From: Longispora fulva
Lineage (GTDB): Bacteria > Actinomycetota > Actinomycetes > Mycobacteriales > Micromonosporaceae
Reading direction: 5' to 3'
NCBI RefSeq assembly: GCF_015751905.1
Contig: NZ_JADOUF010000001.1
Location: 6,820,001 to 6,884,000 of the forward strand
DNA length: 64,000 nt
Positions 57,218-64,000 of the stretch are shown here, in pieces (position 1 is the first letter of the stretch; the number at the start of each line of letters is the position of its first letter). The notes below the pieces were generated by a model, which had not been told where the DNA came from, made no database searches, and worked only from the letters and a program-made list of their open reading frames with translations. Both the position numbers and the translations under genes were made by a program.

Positions 57218-58156
57218 TTAGTCGCGGGTGGCGAACGTGCGGCGGTACGTACTCGGCGGGACGCCCCGGCGGCGGACGAACTGCTCGCGGAGCACGGCCG
57301 CGCTGGCGTACCCGACCTGGTGGGCCACCTCGTCCATCGGCAGGTCCGTGCTCTCCAGCAGTTCCTCGGCCCGCCGCAGCCGCTGGCCGATCAACCATGC
57401 CCCGGGCGACACCCCGGTCATGGCCCGGAACCTGCGGATGAACGTCCGCCGGCTGAGCAGCGCCCTCCGCGCGAGGTCGTCGACGGACAGGGCCCGGTGC
57501 AGCTGCCCGCACGCCCAGTCCAGCACCTCGGCGAGCGGATCGCCCCCGGCCGCCGGCATGGCCACGGCCGCGTACTGCGCCTGGCCGCCCTCCCGGTGCG
57601 GTGGCACGACGAGCTCCCGGGCGATCAACGCCGCGACGGCCGCGCCGTGCTCGCGGCGGATCAGGTGCAGGCACATGTCCAGCCCGGCCGCCGCTCCGGC
57701 CCCGGTCAGCACCCGGCCCTCGTCGACGTACAACTGGTCGGCCCGGACGTCCACTCCGGGGAACCGCGCCGCCAGCCGGTCGGCGAACCGCCAGTGTGTG
57801 GTGGCCCGCCGGCCGTCCAACAGGCCGGCGGTGGCGAGCAGGAACGCCCCGACGCAGTGCCCGGCGACCAGCGCTCCCCGCTCGGCGGCGGCCCGGAACG
57901 CTGCCACGGAGCCCGGTGACCACTCCTCGTAGCCGACGCCGGGCAGGGCGAGCACCAGGTCGGCGGACGCCAGCCGGTCGAGGCCGTGCTCGACGAGCAC
58001 CGTGAGGCCCGGGTCGACGGCCACCGGCCCGGGGGTGTCGGTGCACAGCTGGAACTCGAACTCCGGACCGCCAGCCCGGGGCTGGAACAGCTCCGCGACC
58101 AGGGAGAGGCCGAAGGAGATGGTGCCGGGGGGAGCGTAGGCGGCCACAGTGCGCAT
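57218..58156 (-). CDS. GlxA-type AraC regulator (DJ-1/PfpI domain plus AraC)
   Basis: A 312-residue regulator. Residues ~1-175 form a DJ-1/PfpI-like domain (nucleophile-elbow-like ALVAGHCVGAFLLATAG), and ~205-305 an AraC double helix-turn-helix (LSVDDLARRALLSRRTFIRR, MDEVAHQVGYASAAVLREQF). ATG 58156 is chosen because TATCAT (58164-58169) ends 7 nt upstream, a leaderless arrangement; ATG 58165 overlaps that box. It is divergent from the MBL hydrolase, its likely target. Confidence 0.88.
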   Translation of the reverse strand: MRTVAAYAPPGTISFGLSLVAELFQPRAGGPEFEFQLCTDTPGPVAVDPGLTVLVEHGLDRLASADLVLALPGVGYEEWSPGSVAAFRAAAERGALVAGHCVGAFLLATAGLLDGRRATTHWRFADRLAARFPGVDVRADQLYVDEGRVLTGAGAAAGLDMCLHLIRREHGAAVAALIARELVVPPHREGGQAQYAAVAMPAAGGDPLAEVLDWACGQLHRALSVDDLARRALLSRRTFIRRFRAMTGVSPGAWLIGQRLRRAEELLESTDLPMDEVAHQVGYASAAVLREQFVRRRGVPPSTYRRTFATRD

Positions 58157-58231
58157 CGTTGGCATGATAGCCGCGATGGATGGCAATCGTGCCAGTGGCC
58201 GTGGCGTACCCATGAAGGAAGGATCTTGGGT

Positions 58232-58825
58232 ATGACCGACGCACCACGCGGCACCACCGCGAACTTCTGGATCCTGACCACCGGCTACACCCTGTCCACC
58301 GGGCCGGGCGTGGCCGCCACCGTGTCCTATGTGGCCGACGGCGACCGGCGGATCATCATCGACCCGGGCATGGTGGCCGACCGGTCCCGGATCCTCGACC
58401 CGCTCGCGGCCCTCGGCGTCGGCCCGGACGACATCACCGACGTGGTCCTGAGCCACCACCACCCGGACAACACCGTCAACGCCGGGCTGTTCAGCGGCGC
58501 CCGGATGCACGACCACCACGCGATCTACCACGGCGACCAGTGGATCGACCGGCCCGCCGAGGGCTACGAACTGACGGACTCGGTCCGGCTGATCGCCACC
58601 CCCGGGCACAGCCCGGAGGACATCACGGTACTGGTCGGCACGCCCGACGGCGTGGTCGCGTTCGTCGGGGACCTGTGGTGGCGGCCGAACGGCCCGGCCG
58701 ACGACCCGGTGGCACCGGACCGGGCGTTGCTGCGGGCCAACCGGGAGCGGGTGCTGAGGGTCGCGGACCGGATCGTGCCGGGTCACGGCCCGGCCTTCGT
58801 CCCCGACGACACGACGGCCCGCTAG
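58232..58825 (+). CDS. Metallo-beta-lactamase fold hydrolase
   Basis: A 197-residue MBL-fold protein (MBLAC1-like). Metal motif LSHHHPDNTVN resembles HxHxDH but has Asn in the last position; a further ligand His lies in ATPGHSPEDIT and the last in VPGHGPAF. GAAGGA lies 8 nt before the ATG. Adjacent to a divergent GlxA-type regulator. Substrate unknown. Confidence 0.87.
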   Translation: MTDAPRGTTANFWILTTGYTLSTGPGVAATVSYVADGDRRIIIDPGMVADRSRILDPLAALGVGPDDITDVVLSHHHPDNTVNAGLFSGARMHDHHAIYHGDQWIDRPAEGYELTDSVRLIATPGHSPEDITVLVGTPDGVVAFVGDLWWRPNGPADDPVAPDRALLRANRERVLRVADRIVPGHGPAFVPDDTTAR

Positions 58826-58888
58826 CCCGGCCCGGCCCAACGCCGCGCCAGCAGGCCCGGCCGCGAGCCAGCCCCGCTCGGCCCGCCG

Positions 58889-59461
58889 CTAGCCCGCCAC
58901 CCGCCGCGCCGCCTCGGTGACGAACTCCCGCAGCTCCCGCTGCCCCGACTCCGTCGCACTCTCCCCACCCGTGACCAGCCCTGCCAGGGTCGGCACCGCG
59001 TGCGGCCAGGCCGCGAGCCCGATCAGCACGAGCATCATCCGCCCCGGATCCACCCCGGGCGGGGTGCCCAGCACCCGGGACAGTAGCGCCCGCCGCCCCT
59101 CGTAGAACTCGCCCCGGCGGGCGGCGTCGTGCACCTCGCCGCCGGGCGGGGTCTGGAGGGCCTCCCAGAGCAGGATGCGCAGCAGGTGCGGGTGTTCCCG
59201 GTGGAAGTCGAAGCATTTGCCGACGTACGCGCCGGCGTCCTCGCCCGGCAGGGGCAGGGTCGCGGCCCCGATCTCCTCGATGGCCTCGGCCAGCACGAGT
59301 TCGTAGAGCCTGTCCTTGTTGCCGAAGTTGGCGTAGATCCGCTCCTTGTTGCAGCCGGCCTCGGAGGCGATCCGGTCGATCCGCGCGCCGGCCAGGCCGT
59401 GGGCGGCGAACTCGGCCCGGGCTGCGGCCAGCAGACTCTCGCGGGTGTTCTTGGGAGGCAT
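58889..59461 (-). CDS. TetR family repressor
   Basis: A 190-residue TetR protein: helix-turn-helix GARIDRIASEAGCNKERIYANFGNK at residues ~24-48 (family signature), then a C-terminal ligand domain. ATG 59461 lies 7 nt after TATCGT (59469-59474), a leaderless arrangement. A 20-bp perfect palindrome separates it from the divergent MFS exporter, so it probably represses both. Confidence 0.9.
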   Translation of the reverse strand: MPPKNTRESLLAAARAEFAAHGLAGARIDRIASEAGCNKERIYANFGNKDRLYELVLAEAIEEIGAATLPLPGEDAGAYVGKCFDFHREHPHLLRILLWEALQTPPGGEVHDAARRGEFYEGRRALLSRVLGTPPGVDPGRMMLVLIGLAAWPHAVPTLAGLVTGGESATESGQRELREFVTEAARRVAG

Positions 59462-59482
59462 GGCTCACACGATACCCCATTG

Positions 59483-59502
59483 CCAACCAACTAGTTGGTT
59501 GG
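59483..59502. promoter_or_regulatory. TetR operator: 20-bp perfect palindrome
   Basis: CCAACCAACTAGTTGGTTGG lies between the divergent -10 boxes at 59469-59474 (tetR) and 59504-59509 (exporter), so one bound dimer would block both promoters. The ACTAGT centre and repeated AACC half-sites fit a TetR-family site. Confidence 0.85.
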
Positions 59503-59515
59503 TTACGTTCAGCTC

Positions 59516-60694
59516 ATGACCCAAGTGGCTCCTCCCCGGCCGGCAACGGCAGCCCCCACCGCCCCCTTCGGCCGCACCCTCGCGGCACTCGCCGTCGCCG
59601 GCGTCTTCGCCGCCGGCCAGCTCTACGTCGCCATCCCGCTCGTGCCGGCCATGGCCAGAACCTGGCAGGTCAGCCCCGGCTCCGCGACCGGAGCGGTCAC
59701 GGCGTTCGGGCTGGCCTACGCCGTCGGCTTCCTGGTGTTCGGCCCGTTGTCCGACCGGTTCGGCCGGCGCAGGGTGCTGGTCGCCGGCCTGCTGGCCACG
59801 GCGGTCACCACGCTGGCCGTCGCGTTCGCCGGCAGCGTCGAGGCCGGCTACCCGCTGCGCATCCTCCAGGGCTTCACGACGGCCGCGTTCCCGCCGGTCG
59901 CGATGGCGTACCTCGGCGAGCGGATCACCCCCGCCCGGCGTGGCATCGCGATCGCGAGCCTGGCGGCCGCGTTCATCGCGGCCAGCAGCATCGCCCAGCT
60001 CGCCGGCCAGGCGGCCACGGCCGCGCTGGGCTGGCAGTGGGTGTTCGTCGGCGGCGCGGTCGCGTTGCTGCTGGTCGCGGCCCTGGTGCGCGTGACCCTG
60101 CTGCCCGACCCGACGCGGACCACCGCTGGCCCGTCCCCGCTGGCCGCCCTGAAGCGGCTGGCCAAGGACAGGACCCTGATCCTGCTGTACCTGCTCGCCG
60201 TCACCCCGCTCGCCGGGTTCGTCGCGATCTACACGGCGGTGCAGCTGTCCGGCCGGTTCTCCGGGCAGGAGATGTCACTGCTGCGGGCCGGCGCGCTGCC
60301 CGCGATCGTGGCGATCCCGTTCGCGGCCCGCTGGCTGGGCCGGATCCCCTCGGTGCGCCGATTCGGGTACCTGATGACGGTCGCGGGCCTGTCCGCCGGC
60401 CTACTGGCCCTGACGAAGCCCGGCGCGCTCGGCATCGGACTGGTGATGCTGGCCTTCGTGTTCGCGATCGGTACCGCGGCCCCGGCCCTGGTCGAGGCGA
60501 TCGGCGCCCGGGCGGCCGAGGTACGCGGCGCCGCCGTCTCGGTGTTCACGGCCTTCCTCTTCCTCGGCGCGAGCGCGGGCGCGGCGATGGCCGGGGCGTT
60601 CGGTCCGGGCGGGTTCGGCACCGTGACGGTCGTGGTGACCGGGATCAGCCTGCTGGCCGGCGCGCTCGGACTGCTGACCGCCCGCAGGGTGTGA
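59516..60694 (+). CDS. MFS transporter, DHA1-like exporter
   Basis: A 392-residue transporter with 12 predicted helices and motif A GPLSDRFGRRRVL near residue 80. ATG 59516 (MTQVAPP) is preferred: TACGTT (59504-59509) lies 6 nt upstream, and the upstream frame would include the operator. Divergent TetR gene and palindrome show ligand-controlled efflux; substrate unknown. Confidence 0.9.
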   Translation: MTQVAPPRPATAAPTAPFGRTLAALAVAGVFAAGQLYVAIPLVPAMARTWQVSPGSATGAVTAFGLAYAVGFLVFGPLSDRFGRRRVLVAGLLATAVTTLAVAFAGSVEAGYPLRILQGFTTAAFPPVAMAYLGERITPARRGIAIASLAAAFIAASSIAQLAGQAATAALGWQWVFVGGAVALLLVAALVRVTLLPDPTRTTAGPSPLAALKRLAKDRTLILLYLLAVTPLAGFVAIYTAVQLSGRFSGQEMSLLRAGALPAIVAIPFAARWLGRIPSVRRFGYLMTVAGLSAGLLALTKPGALGIGLVMLAFVFAIGTAAPALVEAIGARAAEVRGAAVSVFTAFLFLGASAGAAMAGAFGPGGFGTVTVVVTGISLLAGALGLLTARRV

Positions 60695-60734
60695 GTGTCA
60701 TCCGTCACCCCGCCTGCCGGGGCCCCGCCGCTGG

Positions 60735-60751
60735 CAGTACGCTCGTACTGT
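60735..60751 (+). promoter_or_regulatory. Palindrome overlapping the icd promoter
   Basis: CAGTACG-CT-CGTACTG (60735-60750) is perfectly symmetric and overlaps TACTGT (60746-60751), a good -10 box. A repressor bound here would block icd transcription. Confidence 0.55.
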
Positions 60752-60785
60752 TAAAGGCCACGCATAGACGAGGAGTGCGCCGACG

Positions 60786-62000
60786 ATGGCGAAGATCAAG
60801 GTAACGAACCCGGTCGTCGAGCTCGACGGCGACGAGATGACCCGCATCATCTGGAAGCAGATCAAGGAAACCCTGATCCTGCCCTACCTCGACGTGGACC
60901 TCGAGTACTACGACCTGGGCATCGAGCACCGCGACGCCACCGACGACCAGGTCACGGTCGACGCCGCCAACGCGATCCTCCGGCACGGCGTCGGCGTCAA
61001 GTGCGCCACCATCACCCCCGACGAGGCCCGCGTCGAGGAGTTCGGCCTGAAGAAGATGTGGCGCTCCCCGAACGGGACGATCCGCAACATCCTCGGCGGC
61101 GTCGTCTTCCGCGAGCCCATCATCATGAGCAACGTGCCGCGCCTCGTGCCCGGCTGGACCAAGCCGATCGTCATTGGCCGTCACGCGCACGGTGACCAGT
61201 ACAAGGCCACCGACTTCGTGGTCCCCGGCCCGGGCACCCTGACCCTGACCTACACCCCGGCCGACGGTTCCGCCCCGGTCGAGCACGTCGTCACGGAGTT
61301 CCCGGCCGGCGGCATCGCCATGGGCATGTACAACTACGACGACTCGATCCGCGACTTCGCCCGCGCGTCGTTCCGCTACGGCCTGGACCGCAACTACCCG
61401 GTCTACCTCTCCACGAAGAACACGATCCTGAAGGCCTACGACGGCCGGTTCAAGGACCTGTTCCAGGAGATCTTCGACGCCGAGTTCAAGGCCGACTTCG
61501 ACGCCGCCGGCATCACCTACGAGCACCGGCTGATCGACGACATGGTCGCCGCCGCGCTGAAGTGGGAGGGCGGCTACGTCTGGGCCTGCAAGAACTACGA
61601 CGGCGACGTCCAGTCCGACACCGTGGCCCAGGGCTTCGGCTCGCTCGGCCTGATGACCTCCGTGCTCCTGTCGCCCGACGGCAAGACCGTCGAGGCCGAG
61701 GCCGCCCACGGCACCGTCACCCGGCACTACCGCGCCTGGCAGCGGGGCGAGAAGACGTCGACCAACCCGATCGCGTCGATCTACGCCTGGACCCAGGGCC
61801 TGGCCCACCGTGGCAAGCTCGACGGCACCCCGGCCGTCACCGAGTTCGCCAAGACGCTGGAGCAGGTCTGCGTCGAGACCGTCGAGGGTGGTCAGATGAC
61901 CAAGGACCTCGCGCTGCTCATCTCGAAGGACGCCCCGTGGCTGACCACGGACGAGTTCCTCGAGGCCCTCGCCACCAACCTGGCGAAGAAGCTCGGCTGA
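60786..62000 (+). CDS. icd: NADP-dependent isocitrate dehydrogenase
   Basis: TCA-cycle enzyme converting isocitrate to 2-oxoglutarate. The 404-residue protein is of the eukaryote-like homodimeric type: [20 protein letters not shown], substrate loop [20 protein letters not shown], metal site [20 protein letters not shown] and NADP site [17 protein letters not shown] lies 10 nt before the ATG. A palindrome overlaps its -10 box and a U-tract terminator follows. Confidence 0.97.
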   Translation: MAKIKVTNPVVELDGDEMTRIIWKQIKETLILPYLDVDLEYYDLGIEHRDATDDQVTVDAANAILRHGVGVKCATITPDEARVEEFGLKKMWRSPNGTIRNILGGVVFREPIIMSNVPRLVPGWTKPIVIGRHAHGDQYKATDFVVPGPGTLTLTYTPADGSAPVEHVVTEFPAGGIAMGMYNYDDSIRDFARASFRYGLDRNYPVYLSTKNTILKAYDGRFKDLFQEIFDAEFKADFDAAGITYEHRLIDDMVAAALKWEGGYVWACKNYDGDVQSDTVAQGFGSLGLMTSVLLSPDGKTVEAEAAHGTVTRHYRAWQRGEKTSTNPIASIYAWTQGLAHRGKLDGTPAVTEFAKTLEQVCVETVEGGQMTKDLALLISKDAPWLTTDEFLEALATNLAKKLG

Positions 62001-62014
62001 GTCCCACCTGAGCA

Positions 62015-62051
62015 GGGGGCCGGTGCGCTGAGGCGCGCAGGCCCCCTTTTT
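62015..62051 (+). terminator. Rho-independent terminator of icd
   Basis: GGGGGCC (62015-62021) pairs with GGCCCCC (62040-62046), with inner TGCGC/GCGCA, followed by TTTTT (62047-62051). Confidence 0.9.
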
Positions 62052-62052
62052 C

Positions 62053-62099
62053 AGATCAAGACCACTTTTTAGTTACGCCGCGCACATCACCCGACGCGC
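62053..62099 (+). repeat. Dispersed intergenic repeat, family A, copy 3
   Basis: AGATCAAG (62053-62060) followed by the core at 62074-62099, 25 of 26 bases identical to copy 1 at 1012-1037. Located just past the icd terminator. Confidence 0.75.
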
Positions 62100-62183
62100 A
62101 ACGGCCCTCCGCCGGGCCGCAGCGGTCGTCGATCTCCGCTAGATTCAACCGGCCCCGCCCCGCGCCGCCCCCTCGGAGACCCG

Positions 62184-62642
62184 ATGACCGCCCCCACGCC
62201 GCCGTCCCCGCAGACCCCGCCGCAGCAGACTCCGCAGGAGCCCTTTCCTTCCGGCGACTTCACCACTCCGCAGCATCCGCCCCGGTTCACGCCACCGCCG
62301 GTGGTCGCCCAGCAGATCCGGAAGAACCGCCGGAAGACCCTGATCGGCGTCGCCGTCCTGGTGGTCACCGTGATCGGGTTCTACGTGATGCAGGTCCTCA
62401 CCGGGGCCCCGGACCTGGCCAAGGTCGGCCAGTGCGCCACAGGACACAGCACCGACGGCCGCGACTTCAAGACGGTCGACTGCGCGGACCCGGCGGCCGA
62501 GTGGCGGATCGTCGGCAAGGTGAAATACAACTACGGAATCCCGGCGGACCAGATCTGTAAGGACTTCCCGACGGCGGAGAACACCTACGAGAAGACCGGT
62601 CGCAACAGCTACACGCTCTGCCTGGAGCCGCTCAAGAAGTAG
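62184..62642 (+). CDS. Single-pass membrane protein with LppU-like extracytoplasmic domain
   Basis: A 152-residue protein: Pro/Gln-rich cytoplasmic N-terminus (~1-48), one membrane helix (TLIGVAVLVVTVIGFYVMQV), then a small domain with four cysteines (GQCATG, VDCADP, QICKDF, LCLEPL) in the spacing of LppU/SCO3897-type actinomycete proteins. The role is unknown. GGAG precedes the ATG. Confidence 0.78.
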   Translation: MTAPTPPSPQTPPQQTPQEPFPSGDFTTPQHPPRFTPPPVVAQQIRKNRRKTLIGVAVLVVTVIGFYVMQVLTGAPDLAKVGQCATGHSTDGRDFKTVDCADPAAEWRIVGKVKYNYGIPADQICKDFPTAENTYEKTGRNSYTLCLEPLKK

Positions 62643-62709
62643 TGGATCGCCGATCGCAGGGTCCGCGACGCCGTACCCGTCGGTTGATCGGTCCTGGTAG
62701 GACTGTGGG

Positions 62710-63801
62710 ATGGAAACTTCGGGGCAGGGCGAGTTGCGGATGCCGGGGATCAGGGTCGCCATCGGCATCGGGCTCGGGATCGGTGTCCTTCTCGTCGGGG
62801 GCCTGGCGTTCGGCTCCTGGGCCGTCGCAGGCTACCCCGCGCTCAGGCGGGACCCGGAGGTCACCGCCGGCACCCTCTTCGAGCTGCTCAAACTCGTCTT
62901 CGCCGTGGTGGCCGGGGTGGGCGGCGTGGTCGCCCTGGTCGTCGCGTACCGCAAACAGAGGGTCGCCGAGGCCGCCGACCAGCGCGACGCGCTCGCCTCG
63001 GGGCGCGACGGTGTCCGGCTGTTCAACGAGCGGTTCGCCAAGGCGTCCGAGCAGCTCGGCTCGGACAAGGCCGCCGTCCGGCTCTCCGGGGTGTACGCCA
63101 TGGCCGGGCTCGCCGACGACTGGCCGGCCGGGCGGCAGACGTGCGTCGACGTGCTGTGCGCGTACATCCGGATGCCCTATGCCACGCCGCTCGACGACGA
63201 TCATCCCGACGGGGAGGACGACCGAGCCGCGTGGGTGAAGCAGCAGCACTGGGCGCGCGGGGAGCGGCAGGTCCGGCACACCGTGATCCGGGTGATCGCC
63301 GAACACCTGCGTGAGCGCGCCCGGGTGTCCTGGCGGGGCCACGACTTCGACTTCACCGAGGCGGTGTTCGACGGCGGCGAGCTGCACCGGGTGGTGTTCG
63401 CCGCCGGGCGGGTCAGCTTCCGGGGCGCGCGGTTCGTCGCCGGGCGGACGACGTTCGTGGGCAGCCGGTTCGACGGCGCGAACGTGGACTTCACCGGGGC
63501 CACGGTGTCCGGGGGCAAGGTGGCGATGAACGACGCCGTGTTCGCGGCCGGCCGGGTGGCGTTCCCGACGGCGGACTTCTCCGGTGGCGTGCTGCACTTC
63601 GGCAAGGCGGTGTTCGACGGGGCCGAGGTCATTTTCAACGGCGCGACGTTCGGGGCCGGCGAGGTGAACTTCGACGGCGCGGAGTTCCGGTCCGGGGTGG
63701 TGCGGTTCGAACGGGCGGTGTTCGCGACGCCGCTGGATCTGGGCGCGGCGACGGTCACCGGCACGGAGTTCCACGGCCTGCCGGCTGCTCCGAAGAAGTA
63801 A
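62710..63801 (+). CDS. Membrane pentapeptide-repeat protein
   Basis: A 363-residue protein. Two membrane helices (residues ~13-38 and ~55-78) and a helical cytoplasmic segment (RLFNERFAKASEQLGSDKAAVRLSGVYAMAGLADDW, a common lead-in of this group, given in part) precede C-terminal pentapeptide-like repeats. In these, Phe recurs at i and i+5-10 (DFDFTEAVFDG, ARFVAGRTTF, DFTGATVSG, AVFDGAEVIFNGATF). These would fold as a right-handed quadrilateral beta helix. Function unknown. ATG 62710 follows TAGGAC by 6 nt, near a leaderless layout. Confidence 0.85.
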   Translation: METSGQGELRMPGIRVAIGIGLGIGVLLVGGLAFGSWAVAGYPALRRDPEVTAGTLFELLKLVFAVVAGVGGVVALVVAYRKQRVAEAADQRDALASGRDGVRLFNERFAKASEQLGSDKAAVRLSGVYAMAGLADDWPAGRQTCVDVLCAYIRMPYATPLDDDHPDGEDDRAAWVKQQHWARGERQVRHTVIRVIAEHLRERARVSWRGHDFDFTEAVFDGGELHRVVFAAGRVSFRGARFVAGRTTFVGSRFDGANVDFTGATVSGGKVAMNDAVFAAGRVAFPTADFSGGVLHFGKAVFDGAEVIFNGATFGAGEVNFDGAEFRSGVVRFERAVFATPLDLGAATVTGTEFHGLPAAPKK

Positions 63802-63851
63802 TGGCTGGCGGAGGCTATGCAGAACTAGGAATAGCTATATAGAGTACGGTC

Positions 63852-64000
63852 ATGGCTACGCTCAGGATGACGACGCCACGACTGTTGGCGCTACGCGCGC
63901 TGCTGGATGACCCCGACCGCGAGTGGTATGGACTGGAGCTCGCGACCCACGCCGGCCTTGAGCCGGGCACCATCTACCCGATCCTCGTCGCCTTCGAGAA
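63852..64000 (+). CDS. PadR-like transcriptional regulator, N-terminal part
   Basis: Runs off the window end. The visible ~50 residues show a winged-helix start, LLALRALLDDP, EWYGLELATHAGLEPGTIYP, typical of PadR regulators. ATG 63852 lies 6 nt after TAGAGT (63840-63845). Overlapping short palindromes ATAGCTAT and CTATATAG (63831-63842) sit on the -10 region and may be its own operator. Confidence 0.8.
   Translation, partial: MATLRMTTPRLLALRALLDDPDREWYGLELATHAGLEPGTIYPILVAFE

Overview
This window is about 72% GC and nearly filled with genes on both strands. It looks like the chromosome of an actinomycete, most likely family Micromonosporaceae; genus and species cannot be read from it. The evidence is high GC, GTG starts, a DUF5319-guaB-guaB3-choD block and a sucCD-perM-purN-purH block with the same order as in Mycobacterium, PspC/LiaF-type stress proteins, XRE-TPR and TetR regulators, and many secreted hydrolases. 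There is no rRNA, tRNA, CRISPR array, transposase or prophage. Most of the window is core chromosome with small accessory patches.

Layout. 1-5.5 kb: tail of an unidentified gene, DUF5319, guaB, guaB3 and a ChoD-like GMC oxidoreductase. 5.5-9.3 kb: a DHA2 drug exporter with its TetR repressor, then guaA. 9.4-19 kb: an envelope-stress and phospholipid region holding a PspC protein, two tandem double-Nudix proteins, pssA and psd, a PspC-LiaF-like protein, and a PspC histidine kinase with a NarL-type regulator. 19-25.5 kb: surface and secreted proteins (a sortase-anchored thioester adhesin, an M28 aminopeptidase and an M4 protease) around an epoxide hydrolase and a chorismate mutase with a Phe/Tyr leader peptide. 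25.5-31.3 kb: XRE-TPR regulator, pcrA helicase, DUF2809, M23 peptidase, B12-binding protein. 31.3-42.3 kb: sucC-sucD, perM, a DUF4190 protein and two dispanins, purN-purH, a CPA1 antiporter with a UBP zinc finger, and a winged-helix protein. 42.3-51 kb: folD and a peptide ABC transporter (two paralogous binding proteins, then oppBCDF). 51-57 kb: a GH101 endo-alpha-N-acetylgalactosaminidase, an M23A peptidase and mdh. 57-64 kb: GlxA/AraC regulator, MBL hydrolase, TetR-MFS pair, icd, an LppU-like protein, a pentapeptide-repeat protein and the start of a PadR-like regulator.

How the genes work together. The guanine genes (guaB, guaB3, guaA) and purN-purH cover late purine synthesis. sucCD, mdh and icd are TCA-cycle steps. 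The PspC-kinase and its regulator probably control both PspC genes: the heptamer CCCTGA is repeated upstream of both at similar distances. Two exporter/TetR pairs have visible operators.

Most unusual observations: (1) a leader peptide with consecutive Phe-Phe-Tyr-Tyr codons followed by mutually exclusive hairpins and a U-tract terminator in front of chorismate mutase, a probable ribosome-mediated attenuator; (2) the shared CCCTGA heptamer arrays; (3) many genes whose start codon lies 5-8 nt after a TANNNT box, meaning leaderless mRNAs; (4) several families of dispersed intergenic repeats and about 100-nt hairpin elements; (5) four Nudix domains in two adjacent genes. All functional statements are by-eye family recognition; no database search was possible.
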